5,933 nucleotides of DNA from Methanobacteriota archaeon (GTDB lineage Archaea; Halobacteriota; Methanosarcinia; Methanosarcinales; Methanosarcinaceae). How positions within the stretch are numbered: position 1 is the first letter of the stretch; every line of letters begins with the position of its first letter. Both the position numbers and the translations under genes were made by a program. Where the stretch lies: the NCBI GenBank assembly GCA_030837265.1, contig JAUPKV010000122.1:1-5933 (forward strand), read 5' to 3'. The notes under the pieces are model-generated. The model did not search any database, had not been told where the DNA came from, and saw only the letters and a list, made by a program, of their open reading frames with translations. Below are positions 1 through 5,240 of this stretch, one piece after another.

Positions 1-35
1 AGCATTACAGGCAAGCTTCGATAGCTGAGGCTCTC

Positions 36-68
36 GGGGTCTAAACCCCATTTATTTTTTTTCGATTT
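36..68 (+). terminator. Hairpin plus T-tract, terminator-like
   Basis: A perfect 5-bp stem (GGGGT at 36-40, ACCCC at 45-49) with a 4-nt loop is followed by ATTTA and a nearly continuous T-tract to 68. This has the shape of an intrinsic terminator for a rightward gene lying left of the window. Because it sits immediately upstream of a rolling-circle initiator gene, it could instead be part of that replicon's origin hairpin. The T-rich stretch also includes ATTTATTTT (50-58), a possible weak TATA box for the operon that follows. The three readings cannot be separated from sequence alone. Confidence 0.45.
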
Positions 69-77
69 TTTTGGAGA

Positions 78-101
78 CCGAACTATACCAGTATACTACG
101 G
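78..101. promoter_or_regulatory. 24-bp dyad, candidate operator or Rep site
   Basis: The half-sites CCG-N3-TATAC and GTATA-N3-CGG face each other across a 2-nt centre, and 18 of 24 positions are symmetric. The dyad lies after the T-rich promoter-like stretch and runs into the G-rich SD of the replication gene, so a protein bound here would cover the likely transcription start or the SD. Autoregulation by the N-terminal helix-turn-helix-like part of the initiator is a reasonable inference. A nicking cruciform (double-strand origin) is the alternative. Confidence 0.4.
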
Positions 102-110
102 GGGGAGATT

Positions 111-1448
111 ATGCCAGGTCTATCTCAAGCTCAGATCTCAGATTTTTACAAAATCACCAGCGAAAAACCTTATTCTGTTAGCCAAATCGCCAATTATCTC
201 AAAGAAAAGTATAAACTCAAAGAAACTTTAAAACGAATTTATAAAAGGATCTATGATTATCTAACAACGCAAGCGGGTAAGCTCCATTTCTTGATGGGAA
301 GGGAAGATTCTATTCTTTGGATCCGGGCTAATCCTCTAAACCCACTTACCTTGATCCAAGATAAGCAAATTACCGATAAGACCGAACTCGACAGCGAGCG
401 GCACTGTAACACATCCAAAAAACCGTATAAGCACTCTGAAACTTTAGAAGATCTTAAAAATATTAACCCCGAACGTTATAAGGCTCTGCATAAACTCAGC
501 CGGTGTAATGGTTTCGGTTACATGGACCGTGAAACAAAAGAATTCATCTACACCAACAATATTTATTTCGAGGTCATTGGGGGCTTTGGTGAATACATTT
601 CAAGGATCAATACTGAAAACATTGAAATGGTTCATAGCATGGACGGTAACCCCATTTTTTCCAGTAAAGTACATCTACCGTATAAAACCCGATTCACAAG
701 CCAAGATCGCCAAACAGCAAACAAACAAGCCTATTGGGCTACCTGGGACTATGTAAACCATCGGTATTTAAAAGGCGTTTTCCTCACTCTTACTGCTCCC
801 TCTAGCGCTGGCGATCTCGTATCGGTTAACACTCAAATGCGCGAAGCCTGGGATAAATTACGCGACCTTCTTGACTCAAAACTTGCCAGTGGCCTAACCT
901 ACATCAAAGTAAATGAATTTCAAAAAAACGGACGGCTGCACTTCCATATTGTGATATTTGGTCTAAACTGGCTAATGCCTATAAAACTTCTTAAAAAGAT
1001 ATGGGTAAGCTACGGAGGTGGCCCGGTAATGAATATCTGCGCCATAACACAGACTAAAGAAGGATGGACCTGGGCTCGCCAATCTCCAAGGGATGCAGGA
1101 GCTTTACCTCCTGCTGGCTATCTCTCAGATTATCTCGAAAAATCAATGAGTCCTAGCTCAGGTGCTTTGTATTGGGCTTTCAATATTCAGTTCTGGTCCG
1201 CAAGCAAAAACATCAAGCAGGCTCCCGAGCGCATAGAATCAAAAGGCGTATGGGCTCGGGTGGGCGTAGTTGGCAAAGAAGGTAAACGTCTCTTTCAGAA
1301 AGGTAATGAAAAAGCTAAAGCCTTCTTCTCCGGAGCTCTTGCACGCTGCAAGAAACAACCAGCTCCAAAGCAGGATGATAAACCAAAGGAAAAAGAAAAG
1401 CCTTCTGTGAGCTTTAGGACAGCTTCCGCGCTATTCATGCAGGGGTGA
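111..1448 (+). CDS. HUH-family rolling-circle replication initiator
   Basis: This 445-aa protein has the three motifs of rolling-circle replication initiators in order: motif 1 FLTLT (residues 224-228), motif 2 GRLHFH with the metal-binding His277-Phe-His279, preceded by Glu269, and motif 3 YLSDYLEK with Tyr337, Tyr341 and Lys344. Such enzymes nick one strand at an origin, stay covalently bound through tyrosine and start rolling-circle replication. The YxxxY pair recalls phage and archaeal plasmid or virus Reps. Residues about 1-72 look like a winged-helix DNA-binding region (SVSQIANYLKEKY, then ETLKRIYKRIYDYL). The C-terminus from about 415 is a charged Lys/Pro/Glu tail. ATG 111 is preceded by a G-rich SD (GGGGGAG). 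It is the first gene of a tight operon ending near a tRNA-Leu 3' fragment, so it probably belongs to an integrated plasmid- or virus-like element. It is full length, with catalytic residues intact. The role as Rep is well supported; the exact family name is not. Confidence 0.9.
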   Translation: MPGLSQAQISDFYKITSEKPYSVSQIANYLKEKYKLKETLKRIYKRIYDYLTTQAGKLHFLMGREDSILWIRANPLNPLTLIQDKQITDKTELDSERHCNTSKKPYKHSETLEDLKNINPERYKALHKLSRCNGFGYMDRETKEFIYTNNIYFEVIGGFGEYISRINTENIEMVHSMDGNPIFSSKVHLPYKTRFTSQDRQTANKQAYWATWDYVNHRYLKGVFLTLTAPSSAGDLVSVNTQMREAWDKLRDLLDSKLASGLTYIKVNEFQKNGRLHFHIVIFGLNWLMPIKLLKKIWVSYGGGPVMNICAITQTKEGWTWARQSPRDAGALPPAGYLSDYLEKSMSPSSGALYWAFNIQFWSASKNIKQAPERIESKGVWARVGVVGKEGKRLFQKGNEKAKAFFSGALARCKKQPAPKQDDKPKEKEKPSVSFRTASALFMQG

Positions 1449-1453
1449 AATCA

Positions 1454-1780
1454 ATGTCTCACAAAAAATACAGAAAACAAATGCTCATGAATCAATGCAT
1501 AGTCAAATACAACTCAAAATGTGCTACATGTGGGTGCAGCCTAACTGCTCAGGGCGCTTATTCTTCGTCTAGTTACGCAACAGGCTCACAGCATGGCGAA
1601 ACATCAACCACTTTTAGATTTTGTTCAAAAAAATGTGAAATCCTCTTTGAAATTAACTTTCATGCTGCTTTCATGGGATGTGAAGAATCATTTTCTCATC
1701 TAGTTCATGATCATGGATATTCTCCTGAAGAACTCTTTCAGGCAATAGGGGGTAAAATATGTTCTCTCTCGACGAACTAA
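1454..1780 (+). CDS. Small cysteine-rich zinc-finger-like protein
   Basis: This 108-aa protein has CATCGC (Cys23, Cys26, Cys28) and, about 30 residues later, FCSKKC (Cys57, Cys61). A CxxC...CxxxC arrangement of this kind fits a TRASH/MYM-type treble-clef zinc-binding fold. The segment between them is Ser/Gly/Thr-rich and probably a loop. The C-terminal third is His- and acid-rich (HLVHDHGYSPEELF). ATG 1454 is chosen because AGGGGTGA (1441-1448) lies 5 nt upstream; a GTG at 1445 in the same frame would add three residues but has no SD at usable distance. The SD overlaps the stop codon of the replication gene, so the two are probably translationally coupled. A DNA-binding or accessory role in the replicon is plausible but unproven. 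Confidence 0.75.
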   Translation: MSHKKYRKQMLMNQCIVKYNSKCATCGCSLTAQGAYSSSSYATGSQHGETSTTFRFCSKKCEILFEINFHAAFMGCEESFSHLVHDHGYSPEELFQAIGGKICSLSTN

Positions 1781-1935
1781 CAAAACAATTAGAATTTGAT
1801 AAATCTGAATTGGCTAAAATAGAATCTAACAACCTTCCTTTTCATGAAAAATGCGGGGTTTACTGGAAGAATTTAAAAATTTCGATCTATAATTTAGAAT
1901 CTCAAATCTCTTTCATTCATCATAAACGGGGATAA
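1759..1935 (+). CDS. Small 58-aa hypothetical protein
   Basis: An ATG-initiated 58-codon frame starts inside the end of the zinc-finger-like gene (22-nt overlap) and has a good SD, AGGGGG, a few bases upstream. The product begins MFSLDELTKQLEFDKSELAK and is mostly predicted helical and charged, with one Cys, one Trp and a basic HHKRG end. There is no signal peptide or membrane segment. Overlap with the gene before it and the 1-nt gap to the ATG after it (TAA 1933-1935, ATG 1937) support a real, coupled gene. I do not recognise the family. Small helical proteins of this kind in plasmid operons are often regulators or replication accessories, but that is only context. Confidence 0.55.
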   Translation: MFSLDELTKQLEFDKSELAKIESNNLPFHEKCGVYWKNLKISIYNLESQISFIHHKRG

Positions 1936-1936
1936 C

Positions 1937-2205
1937 ATGGCCTTTCTAAGTAGTAATATCTCTTACATGATGCAAATCCCAAAGAAACCAGAATTTAAAA
2001 TTCCAGAAAAAAAATTGATGCCCTGGTGATTCCTACATTGCTAAAATACGATGCTACGAACTTTGTAAGAGTCCACCCTGAATTTAATACGGCTGAAGAA
2101 TATGCTTCAGCTTACAGGGATCGCTGGGCAGGGTACAAAAAAGATTATACTCAGGTGTTTATTGTAGAGGTTTTTCTGCAAATATTAAATACCTCTCGAA
2201 AATAA
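1937..2205 (+). CDS. Frameshifted small gene, 30 aa or 89 aa after -1 slip
   Basis: ATG 1937 follows the previous stop by 1 nt and has GGGG as its SD (1928-1931). The zero frame ends at TGA 2027-2029 after 30 codons. At 2007-2014 there are eight A's arranged as A AAA AAA in the reading frame, a canonical -1 slip heptamer. Shifting there re-enters a frame that is open to TAA 2203-2205, giving 89 aa. The downstream part reads like ordinary protein (VIPTLLKYDATNFVRVHPEF, then EYASAYRDRWAGYKKDY), with aromatic and charged residues. It could be a programmed frameshift, a recent inactivating indel or a sequencing error in the A-run. A GTG at 2026 could start the second frame alone (59 aa) but has no SD. 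The family is not recognised. The gene stops 38 nt before the tRNA-Leu fragment, so its end may have been shaped by integration. Confidence 0.45.
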
Positions 2206-2216
2206 AAGATTCCTTT

Positions 2217-2270
2217 TTTGGATCTTGGCGCCAAAATTTTTTGTGGGTTCGAATTCTACCTCTCGCACTA
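2217..2270 (+). pseudogene. tRNA-Leu 3' fragment 1 (attachment-site scar)
   Basis: The end of a tRNA gene is visible without its 5' half: T-arm GTGGG (2243-2247), loop TTCGAAT, arm TCTAC (2255-2259, pairing with G-T wobbles), acceptor strand CTCTCGC (2260-2266), discriminator A and then CTA. Upstream, GGATCTTG (2220-2227) may be a decayed anticodon-arm remnant. The acceptor strand requires a 5' partner GCGAGAG, which is typical of archaeal tRNA-Leu and is absent from the expected position. The fragment follows the plasmid-like operon, as an attR left by integration into a tRNA 3' end would. It is not a functional tRNA. Confidence 0.65.
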
Positions 2271-2348
2271 AAGGGTAGGGTAATAGGTAAAGATAAAAAA
2301 CGCAATGCTGTTATGTAGAATTTATGCACAACCTCTTTTAGAGTGTGA

Positions 2349-2370
2349 GAAAAATCGGATTTTTCTTTTT
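2349..2370 (+). terminator. A/T hairpin with T-tract
   Basis: GAAAAAT (2349-2355) pairs with ATTTTTC (2359-2365) around a 3-nt loop, and five T's follow. It is weak because the stem is nearly all A-T. It may end transcripts coming from the replication operon. Confidence 0.3.
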
Positions 2371-2414
2371 CAAAAGTTAGTTAGTCGAAAATAAGTCACC
2401 TCTTTTAGGGAGTT

Positions 2415-2443
2415 ACCTTAACAAAATAAGGTTTTTTCTTTTT
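2415..2443 (+). terminator. Second terminator-like hairpin
   Basis: ACCTTA (2415-2420) and TAAGGT (2427-2432) form a 6-bp stem with a 6-nt loop, followed by TTTTTCTTTTT. It has the form of an intrinsic terminator and lies about 210 nt after the last operon stop. It is one of three hairpins with T-tracts in this stretch. Confidence 0.4.
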
Positions 2444-2528
2444 AGAAGATTATCATATATAAAAACAGATTTTTATCTCTTTCAAAAGTTAGGTAGTTCA
2501 TTGATACACGGTTGATGTTTTCAGAATG

Positions 2529-2586
2529 TTTGAGTTACCTGTATTCCTGCACTAACCTTTTAGGATACAAGTAACTCAAATTTTTT
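2529..2586 (+). terminator. Long 16-pair hairpin followed by T6
   Basis: TTTGAGTTAC-C-TGTAT (2529-2544) pairs with ATACA-A-GTAACTCAAA (2565-2580) with a single mismatch, and CC at 2546-2547 can extend it against GG at 2563-2564. The loop is about 15-20 nt and T6 follows at 2581-2586. It could be a strong terminator, a structured small RNA or an origin cruciform. No gene is seen immediately upstream that needs a terminator here. Confidence 0.5.
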
Positions 2587-2614
2587 GTACGCATGTGTAA
2601 GATTTATGCACAAC

Positions 2615-2930
2615 AGTCAATTTTCAAAATCGTTCTAACAAAAAAGCCTTGATTCTCTTTCGAAGTATTCCTCTGAAAAGGAATCACTTTTCTCTTTTAG
2701 AAGCTGACCTGAAAAAGCAAGCGAAATTTCTAATACTGCATTATATTTTCTGAAAACTCATTATATTTGATTCAGTGGGTTTTGGAAACGGTGGTTTTAC
2801 AGAATTATTGACCATTTTCCTTTTTTAACAATAATGGATGCTTTAGGAAAAATATCTGATTATCAAGATATATGTTTTGCATCTAAATAGATAGCGTAAG
2901 TTTTGAATTAACAAATTGATTCATAGATAG
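2615..2930. other. A+T-rich stretch without a supported gene
   Basis: I see no credible coding frame on either strand. An imperfect hairpin, ATTCCT (2667-2672) with AGGAAT (2679-2684), is followed by a T-rich run. A very short frame, ATG 2834 with 18 codons ending at TAG, lacks an SD and is not called. The rest is plain A+T-rich sequence. Confidence 0.5.
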
Positions 2931-2932
2931 TT

Positions 2933-2941
2933 CTTATAAAT
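2933..2941 (+). promoter_or_regulatory. Candidate TATA box for the cupin gene
   Basis: CTTATAAAT resembles an archaeal TATA box. Transcription would begin about 25 nt downstream, giving a leader of roughly 120 nt before ATG 3086. Long leaders are common in Methanosarcina. Surrounding ATTAAT dyads make the exact box uncertain. Confidence 0.35.
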
Positions 2942-2981
2942 TAATTCTGATTAATATTTCGCTAGATTAATTATAGTGTAT

Positions 2982-3018
2982 TAATAATAATGCTAATAAT
3001 AATAATAATAATAATAAT
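2982..3018. repeat. TAA trinucleotide microsatellite
   Basis: Three TAA units (2982-2990) are followed by TGC and then eight perfect TAA units (2994-3017). The tract lies in the likely leader of the cupin gene. Such tracts change length by slippage. Confidence 0.85.
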
Positions 3019-3085
3019 TGTGCGATATTAATTGAATATTACTAATAGTTTTAACTATTTAGAAATAACTTCGGGGTTTGGACAA

Positions 3086-3619
3086 ATGGAAACACAAATT
3101 AGTAGAGCAAAAAAGACACTGGGTATTTTGCTAGCAGTTTGTTTTTTACTGTCAGTGGCAGCAGTTGCAGTAAGTGCTAAAGAGCAAACTAATGAATGTG
3201 GAAAAATGGAAGAGAACCAAAAGAAAGGATTCTCTATTAATATCGAAAAGGCCACTTTGGAAAATAACTATTTCCGCAAAGTGCTTTATACTGCAGAGCA
3301 CAGCCAGCTTGTACTTATGAGCCTCAAGTCCGGGGAAGAAATCGGAATGGAAATGCATGAGAATAGCGACCAGTTTTTCCGTTTTGAAGAAGGAGAAGGA
3401 AAGTGCATAATCAATGGTAATGAATACGAAGTGTCTGCTGGATCTGTAATAATAATCCCGGCAGGTGCTGAACACAATGTCATAAACACTGGAAAAACAG
3501 AGTCTCTGAAACTGTATACTATCTATTCGCCGCCTATTCACAAGGATGGCATCGTGCGTGCCACAAAGGAAGAAGCTGAAGCCAATCCAGCGAAATTTGA
3601 TGGAGTAACTACAGAATGA
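3086..3619 (+). CDS. Secreted cupin-domain protein
   Basis: This 177-aa protein has a signal peptide (Lys9-Lys10, hydrophobic 11-29, likely cleavage after VSA at residue 31) followed by one cupin barrel. Cupin motif 1 is GMEMHENSDQFF...EEGEG (His91, Asp95, Gln96, Glu101/Glu102) and motif 2 is PAGAEHNVIN (His130). His91, one glutamate and His130 are the likely metal ligands; the usual second His of HxH is not present, as in the DQFF-type small cupins. These are generally short cytosolic proteins of unknown substrate ending YTIYSPPxH, as here (LYTIYSPPIH), so a leader peptide is an unusual addition. ATG 3086 is chosen over a TTG at 3034-adjacent frame position 3032 because it gives a textbook signal peptide and has GGGG (3073-3076) upstream. 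It stands alone, between an A+T-rich leader and a strong terminator. Function is likely metal-dependent sugar or small-molecule binding or isomerisation outside the membrane; the substrate is unknown. Confidence 0.85.
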   Translation: METQISRAKKTLGILLAVCFLLSVAAVAVSAKEQTNECGKMEENQKKGFSINIEKATLENNYFRKVLYTAEHSQLVLMSLKSGEEIGMEMHENSDQFFRFEEGEGKCIINGNEYEVSAGSVIIIPAGAEHNVINTGKTESLKLYTIYSPPIHKDGIVRATKEEAEANPAKFDGVTTE

Positions 3620-3638
3620 AACTATAAAAAACAGAAAT

Positions 3639-3672
3639 AAACGCTTTATTTTCATAAAGCGTTTTTCTTTTT
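3639..3672 (+). terminator. Intrinsic terminator of the cupin gene
   Basis: An 11-bp perfect stem (AAACGCTTTAT at 3639-3649, ATAAAGCGTTT at 3654-3664) with a 4-nt loop TTTC is followed by TTCTTTTTT. It begins 20 nt after the cupin stop codon. It is the best terminator in the window, and on the other strand its A-rich flank could serve the leftward relic. Confidence 0.9.
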
Positions 3673-3680
3673 TACTATGA

Positions 3681-3871
3681 AATTAAAGGTTCAATTTGTT
3701 CTTTCCAGAGCTTTCCCTTATTGAGTTTTTAAAACTATTCAGCAGGATATCTTTTTGTGGATCCTTTTGAATACGAGATTTAATGAAATCTATTTCTCTT
3801 ATCTCCCTTCTCTTTCCTTTTTTCTTCCATAAAACGAGGAATACAGAGAACCTTTTGCAGGTGCAGGTCAT
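3681..3871 (-). pseudogene. Degraded paralogue of the 5224-5925 gene
   Basis: The leftward frame (62 codons from ATG 3871 to TAA 3683-3685) matches an internal part of the leftward protein at 5224-5925. REIDFIKS corresponds to RKLDFVKP, and LLNSFKNS to VLNRFKKL. At DNA level a 16-nt block, AATTTGTTCTTTCCAG, is identical at 3693-3708 and 5734-5749. Similarity runs about 3681-3804 against 5721-5860, with a few indels. The relic stops at TAA where the other copy continues through AAC, and it lacks the roughly 150-residue C-terminal part. Sequence upstream of REIDF does not match. It is a truncated, probably non-functional remnant lying between the cupin terminator and the second tRNA scar. Confidence 0.7.
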
Positions 3872-3925
3872 GTATTTTTTAAACCGAGACCTCGAGATCT
3901 AAAGGAAAAAATTCTGAGTGTATAC

Positions 3926-3984
3926 GAATTCTCAGGAAATATCATCAAAGTATTTCGTGGGTTCGAATCTTACCTCTTGCACTA
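3926..3984 (+). pseudogene. tRNA-Leu 3' fragment 2 (attachment-site scar)
   Basis: This is a longer relic than fragment 1. It has an anticodon-loop-like CTCAGGA (3931-3937, anticodon CAG, leucine), 5 nt of decayed stem, a 14-nt variable arm (3943-3956) ending TTC, T-arm GTGGG (3957-3961), TTCGAAT, CTTAC, acceptor strand CTCTTGC (3974-3980), A and CTA. The spacing from anticodon loop to T-arm is what a class II tRNA-Leu needs. The anticodon stem pairs poorly and no matching 5' half (GCAAGAG start, D-arm) is found upstream, so it is not functional. The last 30 nt resemble fragment 1 closely, with a few substitutions. Confidence 0.7.
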
Positions 3985-4014
3985 AATTTGGGGGATATAG
4001 GTAAGGCGAAAAAA

Positions 4015-4139
4015 GTGTACGCTACAGAAAGATATCCACAGTACTGATTTTTAGGAAATTGTCCTACCTAAAATTAATTCATTTTCATAAATCAAATCTG
4101 ATAAAAAAGTGTACGCTTTTGTATAAGTTACGCACAATC
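4015..4139 (+). repeat. Degenerate repeats R3 and R4 behind scar 2
   Basis: R3 (4015-4041) and R4 (4109-4139) both begin GTGTACGCT and end in a CCACAG or GCACAATC block, matching R1 and R2 behind the first scar. Sequence just before R3 (TAGGTAAGGCGAAAAAA, 3998-4013) also resembles that before R1 (TAGGTAAAGATAAAAAA, 2284-2300). Between R3 and R4 is a hairpin, TTTTAGG (4049-4055) with CCTAAAA (4067-4073). After R4 the similarity to the sequence after R2 continues for about 25 nt (ATTTTC, AAAA, CTAAC/TTAACC). Confidence 0.5.
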
Positions 4140-4518
4140 CCTCATTTTCGAAAAATGCTTTAACCAAATATTCATTTTATTTCTGCACTGTAAATCTAGT
4201 ATAAAATTTTAAGTTAGCTTATAGTATTATTTTTGTTTAAATATTTACATACTATTTTTGCTTTATATATAAAGGTTAAATTCTTAGAAACCATTTAAAA
4301 AATATTCTAGCATAAGTATATGAATGATGACCTCTATTGTGTATATATATCTTTTTAGTGAAGGGTCGTGTTTGTGAGTGATTGACAACCATAATCGCTA
4401 ATGTCTTTCTTTGTTTTATTAATTTGGTTTTAGTGCCAGTTTTTCATAATTGATTATAATGGAAATCTAAGCAAATAGGATATACCTTGGATAAAAATTT
4501 TAAAAATATGAGGAAATT
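4140..4518 (+). promoter_or_regulatory. A+T-rich kaiB upstream region with TATA-like boxes
   Basis: No coding frame is supported here. Two archaeal TATA-like boxes are visible: TTTATATATAAA (4262-4273) and TATATATAT (4342-4350). Starts about 25 nt downstream would give leaders of roughly 230 or 150 nt before kaiB. Which one is used cannot be told from sequence. Confidence 0.35.
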
Positions 4519-4854
4519 ATGAGAGATTTAGCAGAAAATGGAGATGTACCAATAGAATCTGATACTATTTCTGACCAAGAATGTTATTTATTGAAGCTAT
4601 ATGTGACTGGTCAGACTAAGAATAGTAGGAATGCAGTCAACAACTTGAAAAAGATATGTGAAGAAAATCTGTGCGGAAGGTACAGGATTGAAATTATAGA
4701 TCTTTTGGAGAATCCACGATTAGCTAAGGAAGATCAAATATTAGCTGTCCCAACTCTGATGAAAAAACTTCCTTCATCGGTAAAAAAAATAATAGGAGAC
4801 CTTTCGAATACAGAGAGTGTTCTGGTCGGTCTGGATCTGCGCCAGAATAAATGA
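4519..4854 (+). CDS. kaiB: KaiB-family circadian-clock-like protein
   Basis: This 111-aa protein is a clear KaiB homologue with a thioredoxin-like fold. Residues 23-36 ([14 protein letters not shown]) are the first strand and loop. Residues 60-97 carry [21 protein letters not shown] (written here only in part as IDLLENP, then [12 protein letters not shown] and IIGDLSN), and GLDLR lies at 104-108. In cyanobacteria KaiB switches fold to bind the KaiC ATPase ring and reset its phosphorylation cycle; in archaea its role is not settled. This copy has a roughly 20-residue acidic N-terminal extension and lacks the acidic C-terminal tail of cyanobacterial KaiB, ending LRQNK. ATG 4519 has GAGG about 6 nt upstream. 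No kaiC or kaiA lies in the window, so a partner must be elsewhere. It follows the second tRNA-Leu scar and may be mobile cargo. Confidence 0.95.
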   Translation: MRDLAENGDVPIESDTISDQECYLLKLYVTGQTKNSRNAVNNLKKICEENLCGRYRIEIIDLLENPRLAKEDQILAVPTLMKKLPSSVKKIIGDLSNTESVLVGLDLRQNK

Positions 4855-4970
4855 TTTCGTTAAACATATACAAGTCTTTAGACTTCGAAATTGTATCCCT
4901 TGCAGCAGTTCTTTATGTGTTCATTTAGAAAATAAGGTCTATAGCGTAACCAAGATTTTATTGATTTACT

Positions 4971-5240
4971 TTATAATGGATCCCTGCAATTATCAGGAAA
5001 TAAAAAATGAACATTTGATTTTTCAATAACTGCCTGGATCTCTTCTTTACTTACGTTTGATACTTCTATTACATCAAAAGCACCAAAGAATTGATTTCTT
5101 TTTTTTACATTGAATAGTAAGGTAATCGACCAAATAACCAATATTCTCAGGTCAATAGGATGAACGAGTGTAGAAAAGCATAGATAAAGCAGGCTGGAAA
5201 AAGTAAATGGTTTATCTGACTTTTCATTCCTTATATACAA
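4971..5240 (-). pseudogene. Possible remnant coding frame, unrecognised
   Basis: A leftward 89-codon frame begins with a TTG inside the end of the 5224-5925 gene, without an SD. Its C-terminal half looks protein-like: VKKRNQFFGAFDVIEVSN, then VSKEEIQAVIEKS, suggesting a strand followed by an amphipathic helix. The N-terminal half is less convincing. It may be the tail of a gene that has lost its start, or chance. The rest of 4855-4970 holds nothing beyond a small dyad, ATACAA (4868-4873) with TTGTAT (4891-4896) enclosing AAGTC-TTTA-GACTT, after kaiB. Confidence 0.25.

Larger units (their letters stand above)
2301..2614 (+). repeat. Degenerate repeats R1 and R2 behind scar 1
   Basis: R1 (2301-2332) and R2 (2587-2614) share the end TTTATGCACAAC and a GC-containing start (CGCAATGC or GTACGCATG). 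Related copies R3 and R4 lie behind the second tRNA scar at 4015-4041 and 4109-4139. Between R1 and R2 are further short direct repeats: ACCTCTTTTAG at 2331 and 2398, CAAAAGTTAG at 2371 and 2483, and GAGTTACCT at 2411 and 2532. No open frame of note runs through. The stretch looks like old tRNA-downstream sequence or an iteron-bearing replicon region. Confidence 0.45.

Noticed and set aside
351..370. CTTGATC in the replication gene as a rolling-circle nick site
   Set aside because: Only a loose resemblance to CTTGATA-type nick motifs and a 4-bp stem inside coding sequence; not enough to call an origin.
508..756. Rightward 82-codon frame inside the replication gene
   Set aside because: Lies wholly within the initiator gene in another frame, with no SD or recognisable motif.
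2321..2332. TTATGCACA elements resembling bacterial DnaA boxes
   Set aside because: The gene content and signals are archaeal, where DnaA is not used, and the match is off by one base; treated only as part of a degenerate repeat.
2834..2890. 18-codon frame starting MDALGKISDYQ, possible transposase start
   Set aside because: Too short, no SD and no downstream frame or inverted repeats to support an insertion sequence.
3032..3085. TTG-initiated 18-residue extension of the cupin
   Set aside because: No SD, runs out of the TAA-rich leader, and would bury the signal peptide behind 18 extra residues; ATG 3086 is better.
3152..3655. Leftward 167-codon frame opposite the cupin gene
   Set aside because: It is antisense to a well-supported cupin with signal peptide and terminator; its composition is a shadow of that frame.
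3926..3984. A functional tRNA-Leu gene
   Set aside because: The 5' acceptor strand and D-arm are missing and the anticodon stem pairs poorly; only the 3' half is recognisable.
4817..5029. Rightward 70-codon frame overlapping the end of kaiB
   Set aside because: Overlaps kaiB in another frame, no SD, no protein-like pattern.
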